Of a DNA stretch of 51,572 bases, positions 35,644 through 44,579 are shown piece after piece (the first letter of the stretch is position 1; each line of letters starts with the position of its first letter). This DNA comes from an uncultured Oscillospiraceae bacterium (GTDB lineage: Bacteria > Bacillota > Clostridia > Oscillospirales > Oscillospiraceae). The DNA lies in the NCBI GenBank assembly GCA_934660965.1, contig CAKUIM010000016.1:1-51572 (forward strand). The letters run 5' to 3'. The notes under the pieces are model-generated. The model was given only the letters and a program-made list of their open reading frames with translations. It searched no databases and had not been told where the DNA came from. The position numbers and the translations under genes were made by a program.

Positions 35644-37124
35644 TGGGAAAGCCCACGGGATTTTTGGAATATGGCCGACAGCCCAACGCCGCCGAGGGGC
35701 CGCTGGAGCGGCTGGGGCACTGGAATGAGTTCCACCCGCCCCTTCCGGCGGCGGAGCGGCGCAGGCAGGCCGCCCGGTGCATGGACTGCGGCGTGCCCTT
35801 CTGCCAGTCGGGGGTACAGCTCTTCGGCATGTTCACCGGCTGCCCGCTGCACAATCTGGTGCCCGAGTGGAACGACCTTGTCTACACCGGCAACCTCACC
35901 CAGGCATTGAGCCGCCTGCGCAAGACCAACAATTTCCCGGAGTTCACCGGCCGGGTGTGCCCGGCGCTGTGCGAGGCGGCGTGTACCTGCGGCCTGAACG
36001 GCAGGCCGGTGACGGTGCGGGACAACGAGCTTGCCATTGCCGAGGCGGGCTATGCCTCCGGCGCAACCGCCCCCCACTCGCCGGCGGTGCGCACAGGCAA
36101 GCGGGTTGCGGTGGTGGGCTCCGGCCCGGCAGGCCTTGCCGCTGCCGACCAGCTCAACCACCGGGGCCACGCCGTCACCGTGTTCGAGCGGGCCGACCGC
36201 CCCGGCGGCCTTTTGATGTACGGCATCCCCAACATGAAGCTGCAAAAGGAGGTCGTGGAGCGCCGGGTGCGTCTGATGGAGGCGGAGGGGGTGGAGTTCC
36301 GCACCGGCTGCGATGTGGGCCGGGATATATCCGCCCAGGCTCTGCTCGATGAATATGACGCGGTTATCCTGTGCTGCGGGGCCAAGAAACCCCGGGAAAT
36401 CCAAGCGGAGGGAACGAGCGTAAAGGGAATTTACTTTGCAGTGGATTTTCTCGCCTCCACCACACGGGCCCTGCTGGACACCGGCCTTGCCAAGGGGACG
36501 TACCTCGACGCGGCGGGGCTTGACGTGGTGGTGGTGGGCGGCGGCGACACCGGAAACGACTGCGTGGGTACCGCCCTGCGCCACGGCTGCCGCAGCGTCG
36601 TCCAGCTGGAGATGATGCCCAAGGCGCCGGAGGTGCGCGCGGCGGACAACCCCTGGCCCCAGTGGCCCCGGGTCTGCAAGACCGACTACGGCCAAGAGGA
36701 GGCCATCGCCCGCTTCGGCCATGACCCCCGGCTCTACGAGACCACCGTGCGCCGCTGCCTTGCCGATGAGACGGGGGCGCTGCGGGCGATTGAGACGGTG
36801 CAGGTGGCGCGGCAGATGGAGAATGGCCGCCCCGTGCTGCGGGAGGTGCCCGGGACGCAGCGGGAGCTGCCCTGCCAGATGCTGCTCGTCGCGGCGGGCT
36901 TTCTGGGGCCGGAGGACTATGTGCCCGAGGCCTTTGGGACGTCCCGGGACGCGCGCGGTAATGTCGCAACCGCCGCGGGCGGCTATGCCACCGGTGTGCC
37001 CCGGGTATTTGCCGCCGGCGACATGCGCCGGGGCCAGTCCCTGGTGGTGTGGGGCATCGCCGAGGGGCGGGGGGCGGCCCGGGAGGTGGACGAATTCCTC
37101 ATGGGCTACACAAACCTCACCTGA
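35643..37124 (+). CDS. gltD: Glutamate synthase small subunit
   Basis: 493 residues from ATG 35643, coupled to gltB by a TGATG overlap. The N-terminal ferredoxin-like part has the paired Cys clusters for two [4Fe-4S] centres (CMDCGVPFCQSG, GCPLHNLVPEWN, GRVCPALCEAACTCGLN). An FAD-binding GSGPAGLAAADQL follows near residue 156, and an NADPH-binding VVVGGGDTGNDCVGTAL near 297. It feeds electrons from NADPH to the large subunit. The length is usual for the family. A strong terminator ends the operon 30 bases later. Confidence 0.97.
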   Translation: MGKPTGFLEYGRQPNAAEGPLERLGHWNEFHPPLPAAERRRQAARCMDCGVPFCQSGVQLFGMFTGCPLHNLVPEWNDLVYTGNLTQALSRLRKTNNFPEFTGRVCPALCEAACTCGLNGRPVTVRDNELAIAEAGYASGATAPHSPAVRTGKRVAVVGSGPAGLAAADQLNHRGHAVTVFERADRPGGLLMYGIPNMKLQKEVVERRVRLMEAEGVEFRTGCDVGRDISAQALLDEYDAVILCCGAKKPREIQAEGTSVKGIYFAVDFLASTTRALLDTGLAKGTYLDAAGLDVVVVGGGDTGNDCVGTALRHGCRSVVQLEMMPKAPEVRAADNPWPQWPRVCKTDYGQEEAIARFGHDPRLYETTVRRCLADETGALRAIETVQVARQMENGRPVLREVPGTQRELPCQMLLVAAGFLGPEDYVPEAFGTSRDARGNVATAAGGYATGVPRVFAAGDMRRGQSLVVWGIAEGRGAAREVDEFLMGYTNLT

Positions 37125-37154
37125 CGGAAGACTCGGGAAGAACAGCTTTGCATG

Positions 37155-37190
37155 AAAAGGGCCGGGCGCTGCGCGCCCGGCCCTTTTCCG
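37155..37190 (+). terminator. Terminator of gltBD
   Basis: A perfect 15-bp stem (37155-37169 with 37173-37187), 3-base loop TGC, ending in TTTT. Confidence 0.88.
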
Positions 37191-37224
37191 CATTTTTGCG
37201 GCGCAATTTTAATACTTGCGGGTA

Positions 37225-37253
37225 TTCTCATTTCCGCCGGTTTCTGATATACT
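37225..37253 (+). promoter_or_regulatory. Extended -10 promoter of the murB cluster
   Basis: TGATATACT supplies an extended -10 (TATACT at 37248-37253 with TG one base before); TTCTCA at 37225-37230 is a weak -35 at 17 bases. It lies 43 bases upstream of murB. Confidence 0.6.
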
Positions 37254-37296
37254 AATACAATAAACAAAAATATGCTTTCCAGGAGGAATCGGAGCC

Positions 37297-38208
37297 TTGA
37301 AGGAGCTTGAAATCCTGCGAAAAAGACTGGCCGAGGCCCTGCCGGAGCTGGAACTGCGCACAGATGAGCCCATGAGCCGCCACACCACCTTCCGCATCGG
37401 CGGGCCGGCAAGGCTGATGGCCCTGCCGAAAACGGAGGAGGAGCTTGCGGGCGCGGTGCGCCTGGCCGCCGGGTTTGGGGAGGAGTGCCTGATCATCGGC
37501 AACGGCTCCAACCTGCTGGTGGACGACGCCGGGCTTGACCGGTTCGTCGTCAAGACCGCCCCGGGCCTCTCCTCGCTCCATGTGGAGGGGGAGGGTATCA
37601 GCGCCGGCTGCGGCGTTACCCTGGCGGCACTGGCCGCCGCTGCGGCGGACCGGGGCCTTTCCGGCCTTGCCTTTGCCCATGGCATCCCGGGCAGCGTGGG
37701 CGGGGCGGTGGTGATGAACGCGGGGGCCTACGGCGGCGAGATGAGCCAGGTCACCGCCCTGGTGCGGTGGCTTGACCCCGCCGGCGCCGTCCACGAGACG
37801 CCGGGGGCGGCGTGCTCCTTCGGCTACCGGCACTCCGCCTTTTCCGACGGGGGGCGCTTTGTCCTCTCCGCACGGTTCGATTTGCGCCTGGGAGATCCGG
37901 AGGAGATTCGCGCCGAAATGCGTGACCTCATGGGCCGCCGGCGGGAGAAGCAGCCCCTGGAATATCCCAGCGCCGGCTCGGTATTCAAGCGGCCGGAGGG
38001 CCATTTTGCCGCGGCCCTCATCGACCGGTGCGGCCTGAAGGGGCTGCGGGTAGGCGGCGCCCAGGTGTCGGAAAAGCACGCGGGCTTCATCGTCAACACC
38101 GGCGGGGCCACCTGCGCGGACGTGCTGGCGCTGATTGAACAAATCCGGCAGCGGGTGTTCGCGGAGACCGGCGTGGAGCTGGAGACAGAAGTGAAGTATC
38201 TCAAATGA
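37297..38208 (+). CDS. murB: UDP-N-acetylenolpyruvoylglucosamine reductase
   Basis: 303 residues, type II MurB of the Gram-positive kind; reduces UDP-GlcNAc-enolpyruvate to UDP-MurNAc for peptidoglycan. The start is TTG 37297: AGGAGG lies about ten bases upstream and the first in-frame ATG (M of EPMSRHTTF) would remove the conserved N-terminus. FAD-binding landmarks are HTTFRIGGPARLM, IIGNGSNLLV, and GIPGSVGGAVVMNAGAYGGE; the catalytic Ser lies in PSAGSVFKRP near residue 230. It leads the rapZ-yvcK-whiA cluster, the usual Firmicutes neighbourhood. Confidence 0.95.
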   Translation: MKELEILRKRLAEALPELELRTDEPMSRHTTFRIGGPARLMALPKTEEELAGAVRLAAGFGEECLIIGNGSNLLVDDAGLDRFVVKTAPGLSSLHVEGEGISAGCGVTLAALAAAAADRGLSGLAFAHGIPGSVGGAVVMNAGAYGGEMSQVTALVRWLDPAGAVHETPGAACSFGYRHSAFSDGGRFVLSARFDLRLGDPEEIRAEMRDLMGRRREKQPLEYPSAGSVFKRPEGHFAAALIDRCGLKGLRVGGAQVSEKHAGFIVNTGGATCADVLALIEQIRQRVFAETGVELETEVKYLK

Positions 38209-38218
38209 GGTGAGCGGG

Positions 38219-39082
38219 ATGGAATTTATTGTTGTATCCGGCCTTTCCGGGGCGGGGAAGTCCACGGTCATGTCGATTCTGGAGGACGCGGGCTTTTTCT
38301 GCGTGGACAACCTGCCGCCGGCGCTGATCCCCAAATTTGCGGAGCTGTGCATGGTGGGCGGCGGCGCCTATGAGCGGGTGGCCATGGCCTGCGATATCCG
38401 GGGCGGTCAGAATTTCGACGGCCTTTTTGAGGCGCTGGACAGCCTTGGCGCCATGCGCTTTGAGTATAAGATCCTCTTTGTGGAGGCGGACACCGACACC
38501 ATCATCAAGCGCTATAAGGAGACCCGCCGGGCCCATCCGCTGATGACGGAGGGCGGCTCCCTCACCGAGGCGGTGGAGCGGGAGCGGCGCACCATGGAGC
38601 CGGTGCGCCAGCGCGCGGCCTACATCATCAAAACGACGGCCCTCTCGCCCAAGAAGCTGCGGGACGAGGTGCTGGCCATCTTTGCCCCGGAGCGGGAGCG
38701 GAAGACGGAGATGAGCATCTGCGTGACCTCCTTCGGCTTCAAGTACGGCATCCCGGTGGAGGCGGATTTGGTGTTCGACGTGCGCTTTCTGCCCAACCCC
38801 TTTTATGTGGAGGAGCTGCGCCCTAAGACCGGCCTTGACGCGCCGGTGCGGGACTACATCTTCCAGTACGGCGAGACCGGGGAGTTCATGCGCCTTCTGA
38901 AGGAGATGATCGCCTTCCTGCTGCCCCACTTTCTGGAGGAGGGGAAGAGCGCCCTTGTCATCGCGGTGGGCTGCACCGGCGGGCGGCACCGCTCGGTGGC
39001 GGTGACCCGGGCGCTGGTGGAGTATATCCGCAGCCTGGGCTATGCCGCCGGGGAGAACCACCGGGACATGACGAGGGCATAG
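38219..39082 (+). CDS. rapZ: RNase adapter / nucleotide-binding protein RapZ (YvcJ)
   Basis: 287 residues from ATG 38219; an upstream GTG at 38210 sits inside the GAGGTG ribosome site. The N-terminal P-loop GLSGAGKS is at residues 8-15, with a Walker-B-like ILFVEADTDTII near 85. The C-terminal domain has SFGFKYGIPVEADLVFDVRFLPNP and the highly conserved GCTGGRHRSVAV near residue 250, which in E. coli RapZ contributes to small-RNA binding. In Firmicutes the homologue YvcJ hydrolyses GTP and affects competence; its link to glucosamine control is less clear. It is the second gene of the murB cluster, eleven bases after murB. Confidence 0.94.
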   Translation: MEFIVVSGLSGAGKSTVMSILEDAGFFCVDNLPPALIPKFAELCMVGGGAYERVAMACDIRGGQNFDGLFEALDSLGAMRFEYKILFVEADTDTIIKRYKETRRAHPLMTEGGSLTEAVERERRTMEPVRQRAAYIIKTTALSPKKLRDEVLAIFAPERERKTEMSICVTSFGFKYGIPVEADLVFDVRFLPNPFYVEELRPKTGLDAPVRDYIFQYGETGEFMRLLKEMIAFLLPHFLEEGKSALVIAVGCTGGRHRSVAVTRALVEYIRSLGYAAGENHRDMTRA

Positions 39083-39085
39083 GGG

Positions 39086-40081
39086 ATGAGACGTGAGCTT
39101 GCGTCGGGCCCCGCCATTGTGGCCATCGGCGGGGGCAACGGCCTGTCCAGCGTGCTGCGGGGGCTCAAGCGCTGCACCCGGGACCTGACGGCGGTGGTCA
39201 CCGTGGCGGACGACGGGGGCGGCTCGGGCATACTGCGGGAGGACCTGGGCATGCCGCCGCCGGGCGACATCCGCAACTGCATGGAGGCGCTGGCCGACCG
39301 GGAGTCGCTGATGCAGCGGCTGCTGTCCTACCGGTTTGAGGAGGGGCGGCTGACGGGACAGGCCTTCGGAAACCTGCTGCTGGCCGCCCTCAACGGCATT
39401 TCCGACTCCTTCGACCAGGCGGTGGCCCGCATGAGCGAGGTGCTGGCCATCTCGGGGCGCATCCTGCCGGTGACCAACAGCAATGTGCAGCTGGAGGCCA
39501 CCTTTGAAAACGGGGCCAGTGTGTGCGGCGAGTCCCGCATCTTCTCCTTCAAAAAGCAGCAGGACTGCCGCATCAGCCGGGTGCGGCTGCTGCCGGAGCA
39601 GCCGCCGGCCCTGCCCGCGGTGCTGGAGGCCATCGGCCGGGCCGAGGTGATTTTGCTGGGGCCGGGCAGCCTCTATACCAGCATTATCCCCAACCTGCTG
39701 GTGGAGGGGGTGGCTGAGGCGGTGTGCCGCAGCGACGCGCTGAAAATTTATATCTGCAACCTGATGACCGAGGACGGCGAGACCGAGGGCATGACCGCCG
39801 CTGACCATGTGGCAGCCCTGCAGCAGCACGGCGGGCGCGCTATCGCGGATATCTGCCTGTGCGGCAGCGACGCCGTGCCGCCGGAGCTGGCGGCGCGGTA
39901 TTTCGCCCAGGACGCCGAGCCCATGGAGGTCAACCGGGCGGACATCGAGGCGCTGGGGGTGGAGCTGGTGAGCCGGCCGCTGGCCGACCTGTCCGCCGGG
40001 CTTGTCCGCCACAGCGGGGACCTTGCGGCCGCGGCAGTGATGGAGCTCTACCGCCAGCGGGGCAATACGAAGATTTTTTGA
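39086..40081 (+). CDS. yvcK: Gluconeogenesis factor YvcK/GlmR (CofD-like)
   Basis: 331 residues of the YvcK/CofD-like family, from ATG 39086, three bases after rapZ. The glycine-rich AIGGGNGLSSVLRGLKR (residues 12-28), VADDGGGSGILRED near 45, and PGDIRNCMEAL match the family, as do NSNVQLEA in the middle and LLGPGSLYTSIIPNLLV near 190. In Bacillus the protein binds UDP-GlcNAc, regulates GlmS, and is required for growth on gluconeogenic carbon sources. Neighbours rapZ and whiA are as in Bacillus. Confidence 0.94.
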   Translation: MRRELASGPAIVAIGGGNGLSSVLRGLKRCTRDLTAVVTVADDGGGSGILREDLGMPPPGDIRNCMEALADRESLMQRLLSYRFEEGRLTGQAFGNLLLAALNGISDSFDQAVARMSEVLAISGRILPVTNSNVQLEATFENGASVCGESRIFSFKKQQDCRISRVRLLPEQPPALPAVLEAIGRAEVILLGPGSLYTSIIPNLLVEGVAEAVCRSDALKIYICNLMTEDGETEGMTAADHVAALQQHGGRAIADICLCGSDAVPPELAARYFAQDAEPMEVNRADIEALGVELVSRPLADLSAGLVRHSGDLAAAAVMELYRQRGNTKIF

Positions 40082-40099
40082 GCGAAAGGAGGGGCGGGC

Positions 40100-41014
40100 A
40101 TGGGTGCGTCCTTTTCTGCGGAGGTAAAGCGGGAGCTTTGCAAAACCGAGGTGGGTCGGCGCTGCTGCGCCCGGGCGGAGGCCTACGGCATCCTGCTCTT
40201 CTGCAACACCTTCCACAGCCGGGAGGCCCGGATCATCACCGAGTCCCCCCACCTGAAGGCAAGGCTTCCCATACTCTTCCGACGGGCCTTCCACTTCTCC
40301 TTTGACACGATCTTGGATAAAGAGGGCGGGAAGAGCACCTTCCTCATCACCGACAAGGGCAAGCTGCGCGCCATTTTAGAGCTTTTTGGCCACGAGGTGA
40401 GCTCAGCCCCGTCCCTGCACATCAATTTTGCCGTGCTGGAGGATGAGCAGGAGCGCACCGCCTTCTTCCGGGGCGCGTTCCTCTCCGGCGGCGCGGTGAC
40501 GGACCCCCTCAAGGGCTACCATCTGGAATTTGCCACCTCCCACTACTATGTGGGACGGGAGATGCCGGTGCTGCTGCGGGAGGCTGGGCTGGAGGCCAAG
40601 GAGACCACCCGGAAGGGCAACTACATTGTCTATTTCAAGCAGTCGGAGCATATTGAGGACTTTCTGACCGCGGTGGGCGCGCCGGTGTCCGCCATGGCGG
40701 TGATGACGGCCAAGCTGGAGCGGGACCTGCGGGGCAGCGTGAACCGCCGGGTCAACTGCGACAGCGCGAACCTGGATAAGACGGTGGCCGCCGCCCAGAA
40801 TCAGATCGATGCCATCGAGCGGCTGCGGCAGCGGGGCGTACTGCAAACCCTGCCCGAGGGCCTTGCCGAGACCGCCCGGCTGCGTACCGCTCACCCGGAG
40901 CTGACTTTGAGCCAGTTGTGCGAGCTCTTTGACCCTCCGCTGACCAAATCCGCATTGAACCATCGGCTCCGGCGGCTGGTGGAGCTGGCAGCAAGCGAGG
41001 GCGAAGGCGCATAG
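40100..41014 (+). CDS. whiA: WhiA-family DNA-binding protein
   Basis: 304 residues from ATG 40100 behind AAAGGAGGGG. The N-terminal domain is a degenerate LAGLIDADG homing-endonuclease fold (RGAFLSGGAVTDPLKGYHLEF is the first helix and active-site equivalent, without cleavage residues); the C-terminal helix-turn-helix contains LSQLCELFDPPLTKSALNHRLRRL. It is needed for sporulation septation in Streptomyces and for normal cell division in Bacillus. It closes the murB-rapZ-yvcK-whiA block, and dnaE follows after 94 bases. Confidence 0.95.
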   Translation: MGASFSAEVKRELCKTEVGRRCCARAEAYGILLFCNTFHSREARIITESPHLKARLPILFRRAFHFSFDTILDKEGGKSTFLITDKGKLRAILELFGHEVSSAPSLHINFAVLEDEQERTAFFRGAFLSGGAVTDPLKGYHLEFATSHYYVGREMPVLLREAGLEAKETTRKGNYIVYFKQSEHIEDFLTAVGAPVSAMAVMTAKLERDLRGSVNRRVNCDSANLDKTVAAAQNQIDAIERLRQRGVLQTLPEGLAETARLRTAHPELTLSQLCELFDPPLTKSALNHRLRRLVELAASEGEGA

Positions 41015-41108
41015 CGCTTCCCATCGCCCCGTTTGGCTGCCGCCTTGCCTGCCCGTGGGCGGGCGGAACAGCCCGATTTTTTATCAACAACGAACAGGAG
41101 GCAGCACC

Positions 41109-44100
41109 ATGGCCTTTGTCCATCTTCATGTGCATACGGAGTTTTCCCTGCTGGACGGCGCCTGCCGCATCACAGAGCTTGTGGAGCGGGTCAAGGCCCT
41201 GGGGCAGGAGGCGGTGGCCATCACCGACCACGGCGTGATGTACGGCGCGGTGGACTTTTACAAGGCCTGCCGCGCGGCGGGGGTCAAGCCCATCATCGGC
41301 TGTGAGGTATATGTGGCCCCACGGGGCCGCACCGACCGGGTGCACGAGCTGGACGCGGAGGCCCGCCATCTGGTGCTGCTGTGCGAGAATGAGGCGGGCT
41401 ACCGCAACCTGTGCTACATGGTCTCCATGGCCTTTACCGAGGGGTTTTACACCAGGCCCCGGGTGGATATGGAGCTGCTGCGCGCCCACAGCGAGGGCCT
41501 CATCGCCCTGTCCGCCTGCCTTGCCGGAGAGATCCCCCGGCGGCTGCGGGCGGGGGACTATGCCGGGGCCAGGGCCCATGCCCTGGAGATGCGGGAGCTG
41601 TTCGGGCCGGACAACTATTTTCTGGAGCTTCAGGACCACCGCCTGCCCGAGCAGCGCGTGGTGAACGCCGGCATCCTCCGTCTGCACGACGAGACGGGCA
41701 TCCCCCTTGTTGTCACAAACGACGCCCACTATCTCACCCGGGCGGACGCGGAGATGCAGGACACCCTCATGTGCATCCAGATGGGCAAAACGGTGGATGA
41801 CGACAGCCGCATGCGCTTTGAAACGGACGAGTTCTACATCAAAAGCGAGGAGGAGATGCGCGCGCTCTTTCCCAACCACCCCGAGGCGGCGGACAACACC
41901 GCCGAAATCGCCCGGCGGTGTAATGTGGAGTTCCAGTTTGGTGTCTACCACCTGCCGGAATTCAAGCTGCCGGCGGGGGAGACAAGCGGCGACGCCTACT
42001 TTGAAAAGCTGTGCTGGAAGGGCTTTGAGGAGCGCTATCCCGGCGCCGGGGAGGACTACCGGGAGCGGCTGCGCATGGAGATGGGCGTCATCCGGCAGAT
42101 GGGGTTTGTGGACTACTTCCTCATCGTCTCCGACTTTATCGGCTACGCCAAAAGCCAGGGCATCCCGGTGGGGCCGGGGCGGGGGTCGGCGGCGGGGTCC
42201 ATGGTGTCCTATTGCCTGCACATCACCGACATCGAGCCCATGAAGTACTCCCTCTACTTCGAGCGCTTTCTGAACCCCGAGCGGGTGACCATGCCGGATA
42301 TCGACATCGACTTCTGCATCCGCCGCCGGCAGGAGGTCATCGACTATGTCTCCCGCAAGTACGGCGAGGACCATGTGGCCCAGATCGTCACCTTCGGCAC
42401 CATGAAGGCCAAGGCGGCCATCCGGGATGTGGGCCGGGTGCTGAGCATGCCCTACGCCGAGGTGGACGCCATCGCAAAGCAGGTGCCCTTTTCCCTGGAT
42501 ATGACGCTCTCCAAGGCTCTGGCCCTCTCCAAGCCTCTGGCCCGGATGGTGGAGGAGAACCCGCAGGTGAAGGAGCTCTACGACCTGGCCCGCAGGCTGG
42601 AGGGCATGCCCCGCAACGCCTCCACTCACGCCGCCGGCGTGGTCATCACCCGCCGGCCGGTGTATGAGTATGTCCCCCTGGCCACAAACGACGACCTGAC
42701 CGTGACCCAGTACACCATGGTGACCCTGGAGGAGCTGGGCCTTTTGAAGATGGACTTTCTGGGCCTGCGCAACCTGACCATCCTGGACGACGCGGTGAAG
42801 CTGGTGCAGCAGCACGAGCCGGGCTTCCGCCTTGCCGACATCCCAGAGGACGACCCGGAGGTGTTCCGCATGCTCTCCGACGGGCGCACCTCCGGCGTGT
42901 TCCAGATGGAGTCCGCTGGCATGACCGGCGTGTGCGTGAGCCTCAAGCCCCAGAATATTGAGGACATCACCGCCATCATCGCCCTCTACCGCCCGGGCCC
43001 CATGGACTCCATCCCCCGGTTTATCGCCTGCAAGCAGGACCCGAAGCAGATTTCCTACAAGCACCCGGCCCTGGAGCCCATTTTGTCCGTCACCTACGGC
43101 TGCATCGTCTACCAGGAGCAGGTCATTGAGATTTTCCGCCGCCTGGCGGGCTACTCCCTGGGGCAGGCGGATATGGTGCGCCGGGCCATGTCCAAGAAAA
43201 AGGTGAAGGACATCGAGCGGGAGCGGGCGGCCTTCATCAACGGCGACAGCGCCCGGAACATCGCCGGCTGCGTGAAAAACGGCATCGACGCCGCCGTGGC
43301 CCAGTCCATCTACGACGAGATCTACGACTTTGCAAACTACGCCTTCAACAAGGCCCACGCGGTGAGCTACGCCGTCGTGGCCTACCAGACGGCCTGGTTC
43401 AAGTGCCACCACACCCGGGAGTATATGGCGGCGCTGCTCACCTCGGTGCTGGACTCCCAGGAGAAGGTGGCGGAATATATCTCCGAGTGCCGCAGCAATG
43501 GCATCGCCCTGCTGCCCCCTGACATCAACGAGTCGGGCGCCGCCTTCACCGTGGCCGGGCAGGACATCCGCTTCGGCCTTGCCGCCCTCAAGGGGGTGGG
43601 CCGCGGGGTGGTCAGCGACATCCTGGCCGAGCGGGGAAAGGGCGGGCCCTTTGCCACCTTCCCCGAATTTTGCAGCCGCATGGCCGGGTGCGATGTGAAC
43701 AAGCGGGTGCTGGAGAGCCTGATCCGCTCGGGCTGCTTTGACCGTCTGCGCTACAAGCGCTCCCAGCTGCTGAAGGTCTACGAGCAGGTGGTGGACTCCA
43801 TCGCCCGGGACCGGCGGCAGAACCTGGAGGGTCAGTTCGACCTGTTCGGCGGCGGAGAGGTGCGCACCTATGAGGTGCCCCTGCCAGACCTGCCGGAGTT
43901 CTCCCGGCAGGAGCTGATGGCCATGGAGAAGGAGACCACCGGCCTCTATCTCTCCGGCCACCCCCTGGACGAGTACCGGGAGGCCATCGCCCGCTGCCGG
44001 GCGGTGCCCATCGCGTCCATCCTGGCGGACTTCAAGGCAGAGGGAGGGCCTGCCTCCTACAGCGACGGTCAGCGCCTGACCATTGCCGGCGTCATCACCG

Positions 44101-44552
44101 CGGTCAAGACCAAGCCCACCCGCAGCAACTCTATGATGGCCTATGTCACCCTGGAGGACGATACGGCGTCTATGGAGCTTTTGTGCTTCTCCCGGGTGCT
44201 CACCGCCAGCGGCTCCTATCTGCGCGCCGATGTGCCGGTGTCCGTCCAGGGCAGGCTCTCCGCCCGGGACGAGAAGGAGCCCCAGCTGATGGCGGACCAG
44301 GTCACGCCCCTGTGGCAGGTGGCCCCGGGGGAGGGAGACGCGCCCAATGCCACCCTCTGGATCAAGGTGGCGGACAGCGGGGCCATGCTGCGCTGGGTCA
44401 AGAGCCTTCTGGGCATGTTCCCTGGCCGCCAGGCCGCGGTACTCTATCTGGAGGATCAGAATAAGCGCCTGCGGGCCATGTGCAGCCAGCATGAGGCGCT
44501 GCTCGCCGAGCTGCGCACTGTGCTGGGCGAGGATTGCGTGGTGCTTAAATGA
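41109..44552 (+). CDS. dnaE: DNA polymerase III alpha subunit (DnaE type)
   Basis: 1,147 residues, within the normal DnaE range. The start is ATG 41109 behind AGGAGG; the longer frame upstream is not needed. Order: PHP domain (residues 4-280; HLHVHTEFSLLDG, TDHGVMYG), polymerase core with VGPGRGSAAGSMVSY near 355, the catalytic Asp pair in PDIDIDF near 396, and further conserved GMPRNASTHAAGVVI and FQMESAGMTG. Then comes the helix-hairpin-helix region (FGLAALKGVGRG) and an OB-fold (about 985-1065: LTIAGVITAVKTKPTRSNSMMAYV). In Firmicutes a separate PolC usually does leading-strand synthesis; none is in the window. Confidence 0.96.
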   Translation: MAFVHLHVHTEFSLLDGACRITELVERVKALGQEAVAITDHGVMYGAVDFYKACRAAGVKPIIGCEVYVAPRGRTDRVHELDAEARHLVLLCENEAGYRNLCYMVSMAFTEGFYTRPRVDMELLRAHSEGLIALSACLAGEIPRRLRAGDYAGARAHALEMRELFGPDNYFLELQDHRLPEQRVVNAGILRLHDETGIPLVVTNDAHYLTRADAEMQDTLMCIQMGKTVDDDSRMRFETDEFYIKSEEEMRALFPNHPEAADNTAEIARRCNVEFQFGVYHLPEFKLPAGETSGDAYFEKLCWKGFEERYPGAGEDYRERLRMEMGVIRQMGFVDYFLIVSDFIGYAKSQGIPVGPGRGSAAGSMVSYCLHITDIEPMKYSLYFERFLNPERVTMPDIDIDFCIRRRQEVIDYVSRKYGEDHVAQIVTFGTMKAKAAIRDVGRVLSMPYAEVDAIAKQVPFSLDMTLSKALALSKPLARMVEENPQVKELYDLARRLEGMPRNASTHAAGVVITRRPVYEYVPLATNDDLTVTQYTMVTLEELGLLKMDFLGLRNLTILDDAVKLVQQHEPGFRLADIPEDDPEVFRMLSDGRTSGVFQMESAGMTGVCVSLKPQNIEDITAIIALYRPGPMDSIPRFIACKQDPKQISYKHPALEPILSVTYGCIVYQEQVIEIFRRLAGYSLGQADMVRRAMSKKKVKDIERERAAFINGDSARNIAGCVKNGIDAAVAQSIYDEIYDFANYAFNKAHAVSYAVVAYQTAWFKCHHTREYMAALLTSVLDSQEKVAEYISECRSNGIALLPPDINESGAAFTVAGQDIRFGLAALKGVGRGVVSDILAERGKGGPFATFPEFCSRMAGCDVNKRVLESLIRSGCFDRLRYKRSQLLKVYEQVVDSIARDRRQNLEGQFDLFGGGEVRTYEVPLPDLPEFSRQELMAMEKETTGLYLSGHPLDEYREAIARCRAVPIASILADFKAEGGPASYSDGQRLTIAGVITAVKTKPTRSNSMMAYVTLEDDTASMELLCFSRVLTASGSYLRADVPVSVQGRLSARDEKEPQLMADQVTPLWQVAPGEGDAPNATLWIKVADSGAMLRWVKSLLGMFPGRQAAVLYLEDQNKRLRAMCSQHEALLAELRTVLGEDCVVLK

Positions 44553-44579
44553 GAAACAACGCAAGAGGGGAGGCGGACT